Part shown: piece by piece, positions 1-9,170 of the stretch | Layout of the letters: each line of letters starts with the position of its first letter | Position numbering within the stretch: position 1 is the first letter of the stretch | From: an uncultured Pseudomonadales bacterium | GTDB taxonomy: Bacteria; Pseudomonadota; Gammaproteobacteria; Pseudomonadales; Balneatricaceae | Direction: 5' to 3' | Assembly (NCBI GenBank): GCA_937773555.1 | Contig: CALJVT010000007.1 | Span: forward strand, 62,001-126,000 | Length of the DNA stretch: 64,000 bases | Position numbers and translations under genes: made by a program | The notes under the pieces: generated by a model | The model's input: the letters and a program-made list of their open reading frames with translations, nothing else | Database searches by the model: none | What the model was told of the DNA's origin: nothing

Positions 1-628
1 ACATCAGCGCATTAATTAAGGTGACCAAAAGCCCAGCACCAATGTACATTTTCACGATAGTGGCATGAATTTCACCGATGGAACGGCTGTTATCTGATTC
101 GTCTATATTAAAATTGAACTGCAATAATTTTATTTTGCTGTGTGCCTCAACATAAAAAGTTCGACTTTCGTGAGCACCTAAGCTAACAATAAATATTGGC
201 AGTACATTGCGCACTTTACGTTTATTTAACACTATGTCAGTGCCGTTAAGCTCGCTTACCCATTTACCTTGTTGTTGATAATGTAGGTTCACTTTATTAA
301 GGTACGGTTTATCTACATATACACTCTTGGAAAGTGCATGGTCAGTGAGGTTAGTGAGAGTGAACGCAAACCAATAGCTAGCATCTGTCACAGGTACGGT
401 GAAATTATTATTGATGAGTTCGCCATCATCCAATTGAACTTTGGCCTCAGATGGTGTGGCGGTTTTGCTAGTGTCCTCCCAGTATAAGCTGGATATACTG
501 AATAACTTCGTATCGCCACTCAGATCGAAGTTGGGTATATTGTCGGCACCTGAAATCTCGCTGACTAATATGAATAAAATCAGGCTAATTGGTTGCCACA
601 TACGTACTGTTTTTTTAATAAAACCCAT
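1..628 (-). CDS. 7TMR-DISM sensor kinase, 5' part only (runs off window)
   Basis: The frame is open from an ATG at 628 down to base 1, about 209 codons, and the gene continues leftwards out of the window. The N-terminus (MGFIKK... then a hydrophobic stretch) looks like a signal peptide. The next ~150 residues match the periplasmic 7TMR-DISMED2 fold seen in the neighbouring kinases, for example the shared block TATPSEAK and 'NNNFTVPV'. The first residues of the membrane part (IVKMYIGAGLL) begin at the window edge. It is the closest paralogue of the broken kinase at 4250-7127, and its 5' end and leader are copied at 3757-4158. By family it should sense a periplasmic ligand and carry kinase domains, but those are not visible here. 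Confidence 0.8.
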   Translation of the reverse strand, partial: MGFIKKTVRMWQPISLILFILVSEISGADNIPNFDLSGDTKLFSISSLYWEDTSKTATPSEAKVQLDDGELINNNFTVPVTDASYWFAFTLTNLTDHALSKSVYVDKPYLNKVNLHYQQQGKWVSELNGTDIVLNKRKVRNVLPIFIVSLGAHESRTFYVEAHSKIKLLQFNFNIDESDNSRSIGEIHATIVKMYIGAGLLVTLINALM

Positions 629-845
629 AAAGTTGTTTTGAATTTACCCACTATCTATCTAACATATCACTAGTGAATATGATTTTAGCGACAGATAAAA
701 GCCTTAACAATGGGTAAAAGCACCTATATAAATCTCATTGATTTCCTGACAAGATCTGAACCAATTCACAGTGATATTAAAATTCCTACGTATCTAAAAA
801 CAGCCTTAATTAAACTTACCAGCCGGCTCAACGAACGTACTGCAT
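629..845. repeat. Leader region duplicated at 3942-4158
   Basis: This intergenic stretch upstream of the edge kinase is nearly identical to 3942-4158. Long blocks match exactly, including 'CTCATTGATTTCCTGACAAG' and the end 'GAACGTACTGCAT'. The two copies are direct repeats separated by the intact kinase gene. The copy probably contains the kinase promoter, because it ends right at the kinase start codon. Confidence 0.85.
681..717 (-). promoter_or_regulatory. Conserved leader box, copy A
   Basis: Read on the minus strand, the box runs TACCCATTGTTAAGGCTT, then TATCTGTCGCTAAAAT. The same box lies at 3994-4030 (minus, before the remnant kinase) and 7161-7196 (plus, before the response regulator). 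Three copies upstream of two-component genes suggest a shared regulator site or a shared promoter. That role is inference; the conservation is seen directly. Confidence 0.5.
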
Positions 846-884
846 GTGTAATCCCCCCCGATAAAGCATAGGTATAATTAATCG

Positions 885-3641
885 TCACTTATAATCATGA
901 TATTTGTTTTGATTGGCTTCGTAAGATTTTAACTGCATGTATGCAACGTCGAGTTGAGTTATGAGGTCTGCCCAGGGGGGGGCTGACGCTCTTAACATCC
1001 CTTCCATCCCAACTAAGGTATGCGCCAGTTCATTGCCACCTAGTTGTGCGCTGGTGCCTTTTAATTCGTGAAGCTCATCTGTCAATAATGCAATATCTTT
1101 GTTTTCTATACTCTTACCGATAGAACTAAGGGTGCGGTTGGCGTGGGTTAAAAACTTGCGCGATAGCGCGACTGAATGAGGTTCGATATCAAGACTAATA
1201 CCTATGACTTGGGGCGCATTTATGAGACCTGCTATAACCGATAGCAATGTTTTTTGGCTATAGGGTTTGGGCATGTAGTAGTCTATTCCTGATGTAATCG
1301 CTTTGCCTTTAATGTGATCTCTGACATCTGCTGTCTGTAGCACGATAGGACAGCGTTTCCAGTTCTCTTGTTTTTCGAATGCACGCACAGATGCCGCCAA
1401 GTCTATACCGGATGTACCCTTGAGATGCAGATCGCTCAGAATAAAGTCTATGCCACCTTTTCGATAGCATTTGAAGGCGGCAGAAGCTGTATCGCAAAGA
1501 GTAATATTGACATATGTTGCATCAAGATACGCCTTGATGAGGATCTGGTTTATTTCTGAATCCTCAACTAACAATAAATGTACACCCTTTAAGTAGAGTA
1601 TAGGTTTTTCATGCTCAGGTTGGTGTATAGGTAACGCACTGTGAGTGGCATGTGATGGATTTGATATATTGGGTAGCCATAAAGAAAAGCAACTTCCCTC
1701 ATTCTTCTGAGACTGGACACTAATTTCACCACTCATAGCGCGGGCTAACGACTGGGAAATGCTTAAACCTAAGCCTGTTCCGACGCTGGCACCGCGATGC
1801 TCAACTGGAGCCTGTTGGTAGGCATTAAATATGTTGTCTATCATGCTCAGTGGAATACCTATTCCTGTGTCAGCCACTTGAATAGATAAGTCGGTTGGCT
1901 TTTCGCCCTGGTTGAAACTAATGGTTATGGAACCTTGGGCAGTATACTTAAGGCTGTTGCCAATAAGATTAACTAAGATTTGACGAATGCGACTATAGTC
2001 TCCATGCCAACTGGCAGACTCCCTGTTATTAATGAACTCCATGGATAGTTTTGTTGGGTTAAAGACCGTCCCAAACATACTTTTTAGTTCGTCAATTAGA
2101 TCTATTAAGTTGAACCGTTCAATGTATAGATCTATCTTGCCTTGGCCCTGGTCTACTTTAGACATGTCTAGTACATTTGCTACAAGGCTATCAAGGTGAT
2201 TGCTAGCCACCTTTAACGCATTGATGTAAGCCTTACCTTTGACAGATACGACCTCTTGTTGCAGAAGCCCTATCATGCCTAATATGCCGCTTAGGGGGGT
2301 GCGGATTTCGTGATTTACAGTGGCAATGAAATCACTCTTTGCGCTATTGGATTTTTTAGATGCTCTAACTGCAGCTTCTAATTCTTGAGTACGTTCCTGT
2401 ATTTGGATTTCTAAATTAGCGTTGGCTAAGGTCTGTATTGTCAGCAACTCATGTTGGTATTGTTTATTTTGTGTAAGCGTGATTTTTATCCGGATGGATA
2501 AAATAACGGAAAATATCAATAACTCAATTAATGAGCCAGCTACAAACGCGTGGCGAGTAAACGCATTATTGGGCAATACTTCAATTACCTGTAACTGTAA
2601 AAGTAACATGCCAGCGGTCAACGCAAGTGTGCCAAACAAGAGAGGTGCGGCTAGGGGAACACGTGTTATGGCGGCATAAATTATTACGTAGATCGTAAAA
2701 ATGGTGAATGCGGTGCTCATTATAACTACGTAATATAGGATACTTATGTCGAGCATAAGCCACAATGTGAGTGCCAAATCCACTACCAAATTCCACTGTA
2801 GCCAGATGTGAATCCGAGGTAACGTTTTCACTGTATCCAGTGCTTTAATCATAAATAACAAAAAGAAGCTAGCGGCGAACATAGGCGAAGCTTCAAGCAG
2901 ATGATGTAGCTGGATACTTGAATGTAAGTATAAATCATAGCCACTGACAGAGATGATAAAAGAAAAAATGGATAAACCATATCCAATATAATAAAAGTAC
3001 AATGACTCTCTTAACTGCATAAACATAAGACTGTTGTATATAATGAGCGCAATACAAGCGCCAAAAAACAGCATGAACGCAGTGTTTTCTGTTCCGAGCC
3101 TTGTCGCGATTTGATCCTTTCCAAATACTTCAACCGAATTACTGAAGTTATTTTTGGTGCTACTGGTTTCTATAAAAAAAGTGAGCGAGCTAGCCGCTGG
3201 AATAGGCACGCTAAAAGCGGCGTGTGTATCTTTAATGGGCCTTAGAGACATGGCTACATTGCCGCCACTACTTAGCTTGGTCATGGTGTCGCCGACTTTG
3301 TAATAAAGGTTAACTACTTCTGGGTGGGCTTCTCCCATGCGAATAGTTGGCTCAACGGCTACATCGCCAGTGTTTTTTAGGCTAAAAATAAACCAATGAT
3401 TTGCGTCTTGAGAAGAATGATGGAAACTTGAAGTGACACGCTTGGCTTTGTGTAAATTTCCAGCAACATTTTGGATGCTTTGTTGCTGGCCATAATCTAT
3501 GTACTCAAGTAACTCAAAGTTAGTAATAACCGAGAGGTTTGAATCAATGGGTTGGCTGGGGATCGATGTTTGAGCATTTGTATTAGTTGAAATCCAAACC
3601 AAGCAGCAAAGTAGGTAGGTTGATATTGTCGTTGCGTTCAT
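885..3641 (-). CDS. Hybrid sensor histidine kinase, 7TMR-DISM type, with receiver and HPt
   Basis: This 918-residue protein is intact. A signal peptide (1-23) is followed by a DISMED2-type periplasmic domain (about 40-165), seven membrane segments (about 186-385) and a short coiled coil. HisKA follows with phosphoacceptor His444 in NHEIRTPL, then HATPase with the N box near 555-566, DTGIGIP and GTGLGLS. A receiver has acidic pair VEDSE and phosphoacceptor Asp737 (SDLHLKG), with Lys792. A C-terminal HPt domain has His858 in HELKGTS. The order HisKA-HATPase-REC-HPt is that of EvgS/BvgS-type phosphorelay kinases. The natural partner would be a NarL-type regulator such as the one at 7311-7949; that pairing is inferred from proximity. 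Confidence 0.93.
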   Translation of the reverse strand: MNATTISTYLLCCLVWISTNTNAQTSIPSQPIDSNLSVITNFELLEYIDYGQQQSIQNVAGNLHKAKRVTSSFHHSSQDANHWFIFSLKNTGDVAVEPTIRMGEAHPEVVNLYYKVGDTMTKLSSGGNVAMSLRPIKDTHAAFSVPIPAASSLTFFIETSSTKNNFSNSVEVFGKDQIATRLGTENTAFMLFFGACIALIIYNSLMFMQLRESLYFYYIGYGLSIFSFIISVSGYDLYLHSSIQLHHLLEASPMFAASFFLLFMIKALDTVKTLPRIHIWLQWNLVVDLALTLWLMLDISILYYVVIMSTAFTIFTIYVIIYAAITRVPLAAPLLFGTLALTAGMLLLQLQVIEVLPNNAFTRHAFVAGSLIELLIFSVILSIRIKITLTQNKQYQHELLTIQTLANANLEIQIQERTQELEAAVRASKKSNSAKSDFIATVNHEIRTPLSGILGMIGLLQQEVVSVKGKAYINALKVASNHLDSLVANVLDMSKVDQGQGKIDLYIERFNLIDLIDELKSMFGTVFNPTKLSMEFINNRESASWHGDYSRIRQILVNLIGNSLKYTAQGSITISFNQGEKPTDLSIQVADTGIGIPLSMIDNIFNAYQQAPVEHRGASVGTGLGLSISQSLARAMSGEISVQSQKNEGSCFSLWLPNISNPSHATHSALPIHQPEHEKPILYLKGVHLLLVEDSEINQILIKAYLDATYVNITLCDTASAAFKCYRKGGIDFILSDLHLKGTSGIDLAASVRAFEKQENWKRCPIVLQTADVRDHIKGKAITSGIDYYMPKPYSQKTLLSVIAGLINAPQVIGISLDIEPHSVALSRKFLTHANRTLSSIGKSIENKDIALLTDELHELKGTSAQLGGNELAHTLVGMEGMLRASAPPWADLITQLDVAYMQLKSYEANQNKYHDYK

Positions 3642-3756
3642 AATTTGCTGTGCTCAAAATCCGTGGAAGGCAAGATATAGCTATGTCTGGTGTATGAGGG
3701 ATTAAAACAGTGTAGCCTGTTTGAAGGCAAAGATCCTGACAGGTCAGCAAACAACA

Positions 3757-3941
3757 AGTGGCATGAACTTCACCGATGGAACAGCTATTGCCTGATTCAT
3801 CTATATTAAAATTGAACTGCAACATCTTGATTTTACTGTGTATCTCTACATACATAGTTCTGCTTTCGTGAGCACTTAGGTTAACAATAAATACTGGCCA
3901 ATTCGTTGCCATATACGTACTGTTTTTTAAATAAAACCCAT
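3757..3941 (-). pseudogene. 5' remnant of a 7TMR-DISM kinase with internal deletion
   Basis: Read from 3941 the start matches the edge kinase (ATG GGT TTT ATT), but the fifth codon is TAA. After about 35 bases the sequence jumps straight to the middle of the sensor domain (SAHESRTMYVEIHSKIK), skipping roughly 385 bases of the parent. The junction sits on a short shared GGC. Homology stops at about 3757 (GEVHAT). What is left cannot make a sensor. It is best read as scar DNA from a duplication followed by deletion. Confidence 0.85.
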
Positions 3942-4158
3942 ATAATTGTTTTAAATTTACCCACTATCTATCTAATCTATCACTAAAGAATGTGATCTTA
4001 GCGACAGATAAAAGACTTAACAATGGGTAAAAGCACCTATATAAATCTCATTGATTTCCTGACAAGATCTGAACCAATTCACAGTGATATTAAAATCCCT
4101 ACGTATCTAAAAACAGCCTTAATTAAACTTACCGGCCGGCTCAGCGAACGTACTGCAT
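3942..4158. repeat. Leader region, second copy of 629-845
   Basis: This direct copy of the edge-kinase leader is attached to the dead 5' remnant. It now forms the upstream region of the plus-strand kinase at 4250. Most differences are single-base substitutions. Confidence 0.85.
3994..4030 (-). promoter_or_regulatory. Conserved leader box, copy B
   Basis: The minus strand reads TACCCATTGTTAAGTCTT, then TATCTGTCGCTAAGAT. It matches copies at 681-717 and 7161-7196. It stands between a dead minus-strand start and a live-looking plus-strand kinase start, so if functional it may now act on the latter. Confidence 0.45.
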
Positions 4159-4159
4159 A

Positions 4160-4192
4160 CATAGTCCTGGCATAGTCCAGGCATAGTCCAGA
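4160..4192. repeat. Three tandem 11-bp repeats
   Basis: Unit CATAGTCC(A/T)G(G/A) occurs three times head to tail, followed by a partial fourth (CATAGG). It lies just upstream of the broken kinase reading frame. The period is close to one DNA turn, so a protein-binding array is possible. Simple slippage is equally possible. Confidence 0.6.
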
Positions 4193-4249
4193 CATAGGAA
4201 CTATCACCCATAAACCTGTATTGCTTGACTCTAGCCCTCAGCCATAGGG

Positions 4250-7127
4250 TTGTCGCGTTTCAACTGGCACTTGATGGCAGACGGAATTATGCTTCTCTCT
4301 TACACTACTTATGTTCCATGGATGCGATTTTTAGTAGTTTTATTCATCTTAGTTCCTAGTTCTTCATGGGGCAGTGCAATACCTCAAGTTGACTTGAGTA
4401 ACACTATTGAATCACAAAGTTTACTCACATCGTACTGGGCTGATACTAGCAAGTTGGCGACACCATCAGAGGCTAAGGCGGCCCTTATGTCGAGGGAGTC
4501 AGGTGAACTTATAGACGAAAATTTTACTGTGCCCATACAAGGGGCCTACCACTGGTTTGCAGTTACTCTAAAAAACACCACTGACCAAACTATTAGGCCT
4601 AGCATTTATATTAAACAGCCTTACCACTCATCGTTAATTTGCACTACCAACAGCAACCACAGAGTAACTGGGTAAGCCTGCTCAATGGTACAACTATACC
4701 GTCAAAGCAACGATCTGTAAGAACCATCTCCCCTGCCTTTAACCTTTCCCTTGCGCCTCATCAGGAGCAAACCTATTACTTACAGGTTTACAGCAGAATA
4801 AAACTTTTCAGGATAGACATTAAGATTGGAGAGGCACAAGACAGCTACCTTTTTGATCTGGGGCATATCACCCTAGTTAAAATGTTTATTAGCCCATCGC
4901 TGATTTTATTGCTCGTCAATATACTCATGTACTTCTCAGTTAGAGATAGCATGTATTTATATTACAGCGCCTATAGTGTTGGCCTAGTGCTCACTGTGAC
5001 ATTTAATAACCTACTCGACCTGTTTTTTGAGTTGCCTATTATAGACCGTAGTATGTTGTACTTAATTTACAATGCTACCATCATCTTCTTGACGTTATTT
5101 ATTGGTAAAGCATTAGACCCTATGCGTACTCTGCCTTGGTTCAATGTAATTCTTAACATAATCTGTATTTTCGCGCTCATCACTGCGGGCTTTACTTGGT
5201 ATGACATAAACTACTACTCCATCGTCATTTTCATTCCAACTGCTGTATTCTTACTTTGTGTGACGGTTTATACCGCTATTGCTGGCAACACATCGGGTAG
5301 ATTATTAGCTATAGGTCTGGCGATCTTCTTATCTGGAACGGTGATTGTTAGTTTATCGAATATGGGCCTAATACCTAGCAACCTCTTCACTGATCATGCT
5401 TCTCTGCTTGGAGCACTCATCGAAATGATATTTTTTCAGCGGTCTTATTTAGACGAGTACTCACCTTAAATGAGTATAGGCATACGGCCAATTTGGCCCT
5501 ATTGCAGGTTGCCAAAGAAGCACAAGTAGTGCTAGAAAAAACCGTTAATGAGCGTACGCTTGAGCTACAACAGGCCACCGCACTTGCAGAACAAGCCAGC
5601 CACGCAAGGGGGCAATTTTTCACCACCATAAACCATGAAATGCGCACGCCACTTAACGGCATATTAGGTATGGTGGAAATGTTACAACGTAAGCCATCAG
5701 CCACCGAACAAGAGCAACAGTTAATTCACTTGAGCGCAGCAAGCCAGCAACTTGCAGGACTGATAGACGAGGTGTTAGATTTTTCTAAAATAGATGAAAA
5801 TTTAATAGTACTCCAGCATGAAGCTTTCTCCGTCCATACTTTAATGCACGATCTGAGCGGCTTATTTTTATTATCAGCCAAACAAAAAAATATCTCTTTT
5901 TCTATTCAGGTGGAGGCCCACGTGGGCGAATGGTTATTGGGTGATATGCCTCGCGTAAAGCAGGTTCTCACCAACCTTATTGGCAACGCCATTAAATTCA
6001 CCGAGCATGGTAAAGTGCGCCTAATCATCAGCTCTAGTCAACCTACACCAACAGAAAATCACAGCAAGGGCCGCAAAAATGGCCAGAGCAACCTCATCAC
6101 ATTTGAAGTTTCAGATACTGGCTGTGGTATTGAACACGCTCAGCTTGAGCACATTTTTTTACCTTATTATCAACACCAAACCCAGATAAATGCTTCTGCA
6201 TTGCCTGTCGCCAAAGATAACTGCGTAGGAACTGGGCTAGGGTTGGCTATTTCTGAGGGCCTCACTAAAGCGATGGGCGGGTCGATCATAGTCACTTCTC
6301 ATTTAGGCCACGGCAGTCATTTTTCTCTTACACTACCCTTACCCACCGTCAATGCGTCAGATATAGACCAACGTAATATTACGGACGTGCCCGAAACTGC
6401 AGAGCGTGCCCTAGACTCCTTCACAGGCATCAATATATTGTTGGTAGAAGATTCCTCCATTAACCAGAACGTTATCACCACGTTCCTTGAAAAGACAGGA
6501 GCTAACATAAGCATTTGTGATACAGGCACCTCTGCAATAGAGCACTTCAAAGAACATGGCGTAGACTTAATATTAATGGACTACAGGCTACCCGATATCA
6601 ATGGACTTGTGGTTAGCCAAAACATTAGAAGTTATGAACATCAGACTGGCAGCCCTATTTGTCCAATTGTAATGCATACGGCAGATAATTGGTCTGGTCT
6701 GAGCGATCAAGCTCAATCGGTGGGTATCGGCCAATTACTCCCTAAGCCGTTTACTCAAATGCAACTTATCAATGCCATCAGTCAAGCGCTAGACATAAAT
6801 AGCCGCTGCACATCTTCGCCTTTACGGCCTAATACCGACCCCGTATTAATGCATCTGTTTGATGATTTTGTAAACCAAAATATTGCTACCGTACGATTGT
6901 GCACAGATTACTTAACCGCGCGTAATTTCAAAGCACTGAGTCACGAATTACATAAATGTGTAGGCAATGCTGGTTTATTTGGTGCCAATGAATTATCACA
7001 AACAGTATTGAGAATTCAAAAAAATCTAATCAGTGAGCCCTACGATACTGAGGCAATCAACTCGTTACTTATACAAGCTGATCAACAACTAATAGGTTAT
7101 CGATTATGGTTTTCTGACCAACCTTAA
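4250..7127 (+). pseudogene. 7TMR-DISM hybrid kinase broken by two 1-base deletions
   Basis: Three consecutive reading frames together encode one kinase like its neighbours. 4250-4675 gives the signal peptide (MRFLVVLFIL... from 4322) and first half of DISMED2. A frame change near 4634-4638 (TTAATTT, one A short) leads into 4639-5469, the rest of the sensor and the membrane segments. A second change in the T-run near 5431 (six T where seven are needed) leads into the kinase half. That half has HisKA (NHEMRTPL), HATPase (DTGCGIE, GTGLGLA), receiver (VEDSS, MDYRLPD) and HPt (SHELHK, with the usual Lys of HxLKG changed to Val). Both lesions are in homopolymers, so sequencing error or phase variation are alternatives to a pseudogene. 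The 5493 frame could still make a soluble kinase if translated. Confidence 0.85.
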
Positions 7128-7160
7128 TGGTTATTTATCGGGGGATTACCATGGGCATTT

Positions 7161-7196
7161 ATACCCATTGTTAAGTCTTATCAGTCTAGCTAAAAT
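7161..7196 (+). promoter_or_regulatory. Conserved leader box, copy C, before the response regulator
   Basis: The plus strand reads TACCCATTGTTAAGTCTTAT, then CAGTCTAGCTAAAAT. It matches the kinase leader boxes at 681-717 and 3994-4030. A second shared piece, TTATCGGGGG followed by ATTAC, lies just after the preceding kinase stop (about 7135) and also next to the kinase stop at 885 (minus strand, about 850-864). The whole spacer is therefore paralogous. Confidence 0.5.
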
Positions 7197-7310
7197 AGGC
7201 TTATAAATTAAAAAGTCCTTCGCTATAGCACAGTAAGCTACTTAGCAAGTAATTAGTAATTTTCGTTACCATACTTCAGTTTTAGTGTTTTTAGTAAAGG
7301 GAATTTACCT

Positions 7311-7949
7311 ATGGTTCAGGCAAAAGTTTTTTTGATAGATGATCAGGAGCTTATACTTGACGCTATTTCAGACTTGATTGCATCTCGTGGTGCTGAACAA
7401 GGCATTCATGTATTGGGTATGGCCAAAGGCTATGAGGAATCGTTATCTACCCTTAAACATGAACAGCCAGACTTAGTACTACTAGACATAAACATGCCAA
7501 ATGTTAATGGCTACGAAACAGCCTATATGTTTAAACAGAAGTGGCCAGAAATTAAAATCCTCATGCTTACTAGCTATGAAGATGGTTCTGGTATTGCTCA
7601 AGCCAGAACAGCAGGTGCAGATGGTTACGCACTTAAAAGCGGCTCCCGTCAGGAACTCATGAACGCCATTCTAGACGTATTAGAGGGCGACCAAGAATTT
7701 GTAGTTTCCAGCGGTCTAATAGACTCAAGCACAGAAAATGACACTCCTAATATGGGCCTAACTCGCCGGCAGCGGCAAGTGTTGAAGCTTTTGGTTAATG
7801 GTGAAACCGCAAAAGGTATCGCTAACGTGTTGAATATAAGCCCACGTACTGCAGAAAAACATCGTGCTGAGGTTATTGCTAAGCTTAATACTCCGAACGC
7901 AATTGAAATGGTTGAGTATGCTAACCAACTAGGTTTACCCAGCTATTAA
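7311..7949 (+). CDS. NarL/LuxR-family response regulator
   Basis: The 212-residue protein has a receiver domain (about 5-120) with acidic pair DD at 10-11, phosphoacceptor Asp59 (LLDINMP), Thr87 and Lys109. A LuxR-type helix-turn-helix follows (about 147-210: LTRRQRQVLKLL, GIANVLNISPRTAEKH). A good ribosome site (AAGGGAATTTACCT) precedes the ATG. It follows the broken kinase by 183 bases and is the only response regulator seen. It is likely the output of the HPt-bearing kinases. The fimbrial genes downstream are candidate targets, by analogy with BvgA and EvgA; that is inference. Confidence 0.93.
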   Translation: MVQAKVFLIDDQELILDAISDLIASRGAEQGIHVLGMAKGYEESLSTLKHEQPDLVLLDINMPNVNGYETAYMFKQKWPEIKILMLTSYEDGSGIAQARTAGADGYALKSGSRQELMNAILDVLEGDQEFVVSSGLIDSSTENDTPNMGLTRRQRQVLKLLVNGETAKGIANVLNISPRTAEKHRAEVIAKLNTPNAIEMVEYANQLGLPSY

Positions 7950-7970
7950 CCCAATGAGCTACTTGATACC

Positions 7971-8090
7971 GGGGTAGCCACAACTGCAACAGTGGATTAC
8001 AAGTTCGAACTCCAAGTCAGCTGTCCTGCAGACCTATCCATGCTGGGAGGCACAGACACCATCACCTTACTTGTGGTTCCTGTTGATTAA
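7971..8090 (+). pseudogene. 3' tail of a fimbrial subunit gene
   Basis: In the frame directly downstream of the response-regulator stop, 39 codons read GVATTATVDYKFELQVS... GGTDTITLLVVPVD and then stop. The pilins at 13184-13720 and 14088-14630 end the same way (TATVDYTFNLTISW...LEGTYTDTYTVSLV). There is no start codon or signal peptide. This is the last quarter of a lost pilin gene and marks a second, decayed fimbrial locus. Confidence 0.75.
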
Positions 8091-8401
8091 TAACTGTGTA
8101 AGTCTATTTTTTATACCTAGGCATACCTGCCCATTAATTAAAAAAACAAAAATCTTCTTAAATAAATATAATCAAGGCGCGGATTATATTTTATATATAA
8201 CTAAAAAATACTTTCAGTTTTATTTTTATAATAATTTACTAAATTTAATGTATTTTATTAAAATATAAAATCCTTCTATACCTACCAAAAAAAATACATA
8301 GTGTTATTTATAGGTAAAAGACCCCATATATATTAAATTAATTATTATGTACCATTAATTCTCAATTAATTTATGTGTACCATTCAATTAATGATAGGTA
8401 G
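8091..8401. other. AT-rich gap with no recognisable gene
   Basis: This strongly AT-rich stretch has runs such as TAAAAAATAC and ATTTTTATAA. The open frame across it has a composition (F, I, L, N, K, Y) typical of random AT-rich DNA, with no domain or ribosome site. It separates the dead pilin tail from the dead usher tail, where a chaperone and most of an usher would once have been. Confidence 0.5.
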
Positions 8402-8858
8402 AAAATTGACCCATATGGCAGTGACAATGGCAAGGCACAGTTGAGCTGGATCAGCCCCGCCGTACTTGTTGATATGCCAGATTATCAGTTACGAAGCATG
8501 ACCATTGAACCAATAAATCCACCCCCAGGCGTAAGGCCTGAAAAAATTAACTTTTCCCTCGTCAGTACATATAAGAGTGGTTTTCTATTGGAACTTGGAA
8601 AGGAGCGGACTAGCTTCGCAATTGGCAGCTTGGTAGAACATCAACAGACACCTCTAGCCAACATGCCGATTGAAATCCACCACATAAAAGACGCAGATAA
8701 CTTAGATGAAAAAAGTTGTGCAACCGGTTACCAGGCAAAGTGGCCGTTTTCAAATGCCAGAAATTAAGCCTGGTCACTATGAAATAAGTGTCGCCGTAGA
8801 GGCACTAGAGAGTGAGCAGGATATCACCCGACTGGGTAATTTAGTTGTGCAACACTAA
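8402..8858 (+). pseudogene. 3' tail of a fimbrial usher gene, frameshifted
   Basis: The translation starts within homology to the C-terminal domain of the usher at 9669-12200: ISPAVLVDMPDYQLRSM matches ISPAVLVNIPSYRLKDL, and TYKSGFLLELGK matches TYKSGFLLEVGK. One extra A in the run at about 8711-8716 shifts the frame. After that point the correct tail continues in another frame (VVQPVTRQSGRFQMPEIKPG...) to a TAA at 8856-8858. It is the last ~150 codons of an 840-codon gene, so no barrel remains. Confidence 0.82.
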
Positions 8859-8879
8859 TATATAATGGAGATTAATGGA

Positions 8880-9170
8880 ATGGCTTGGAACTATAACCAA
8901 ACTGCGCTATTGCGTGAACAGCACGGTAAGATACCCAGCGCTGCCATTGCATCGCTGCTTGGAAAATCACCTAATGCCATTATCGAAAAGGCCAATAAGA
9001 TGGGGCTATCGTCAAACCTTTATCACACAGTTGAGGTACCGTTGTATAGCGTTATTAACTTCAGGGATGAAGGATACTGCGCAGGTAGGCTTGGCCGCTT
9101 AGTCGAATATTCGCATAAGGGTCTGTCATGGGTAGAGCATCAATATACTGTAGCTAGGGATAGCGGTTAA
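8880..9170 (+). CDS. Small SANT/Myb-like putative DNA-binding protein
   Basis: The protein is 96 residues from the ATG at 8880, which has GGAG 10 bases upstream; an ATG at 8865 in the same frame is less well placed. The first ~45 residues (WNYNQTALLREQHGKIPSAAIASLLGKSPNAIIEKANKMGL) resemble a SANT/Myb-like helix-turn-helix of the kind seen in small phage and plasmid regulators. The remainder is unrecognised. Its last 11 codons lie inside the 113-bp repeat at 9138-9250, so the C-terminus may be a chimera created by rearrangement. Function unknown. Confidence 0.5.
   Translation: MAWNYNQTALLREQHGKIPSAAIASLLGKSPNAIIEKANKMGLSSNLYHTVEVPLYSVINFRDEGYCAGRLGRLVEYSHKGLSWVEHQYTVARDSG

Noticed and set aside
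4630-4680. Programmed ribosomal frameshift in the broken kinase
   Set aside because: No slippery heptamer with downstream pseudoknot is evident, and a second unrelated frame break follows at about 5431.
8071-8268. 65-codon open frame in the AT-rich gap
   Set aside because: No ribosome site, no domain, and composition expected of random AT-rich DNA between two dead gene tails.
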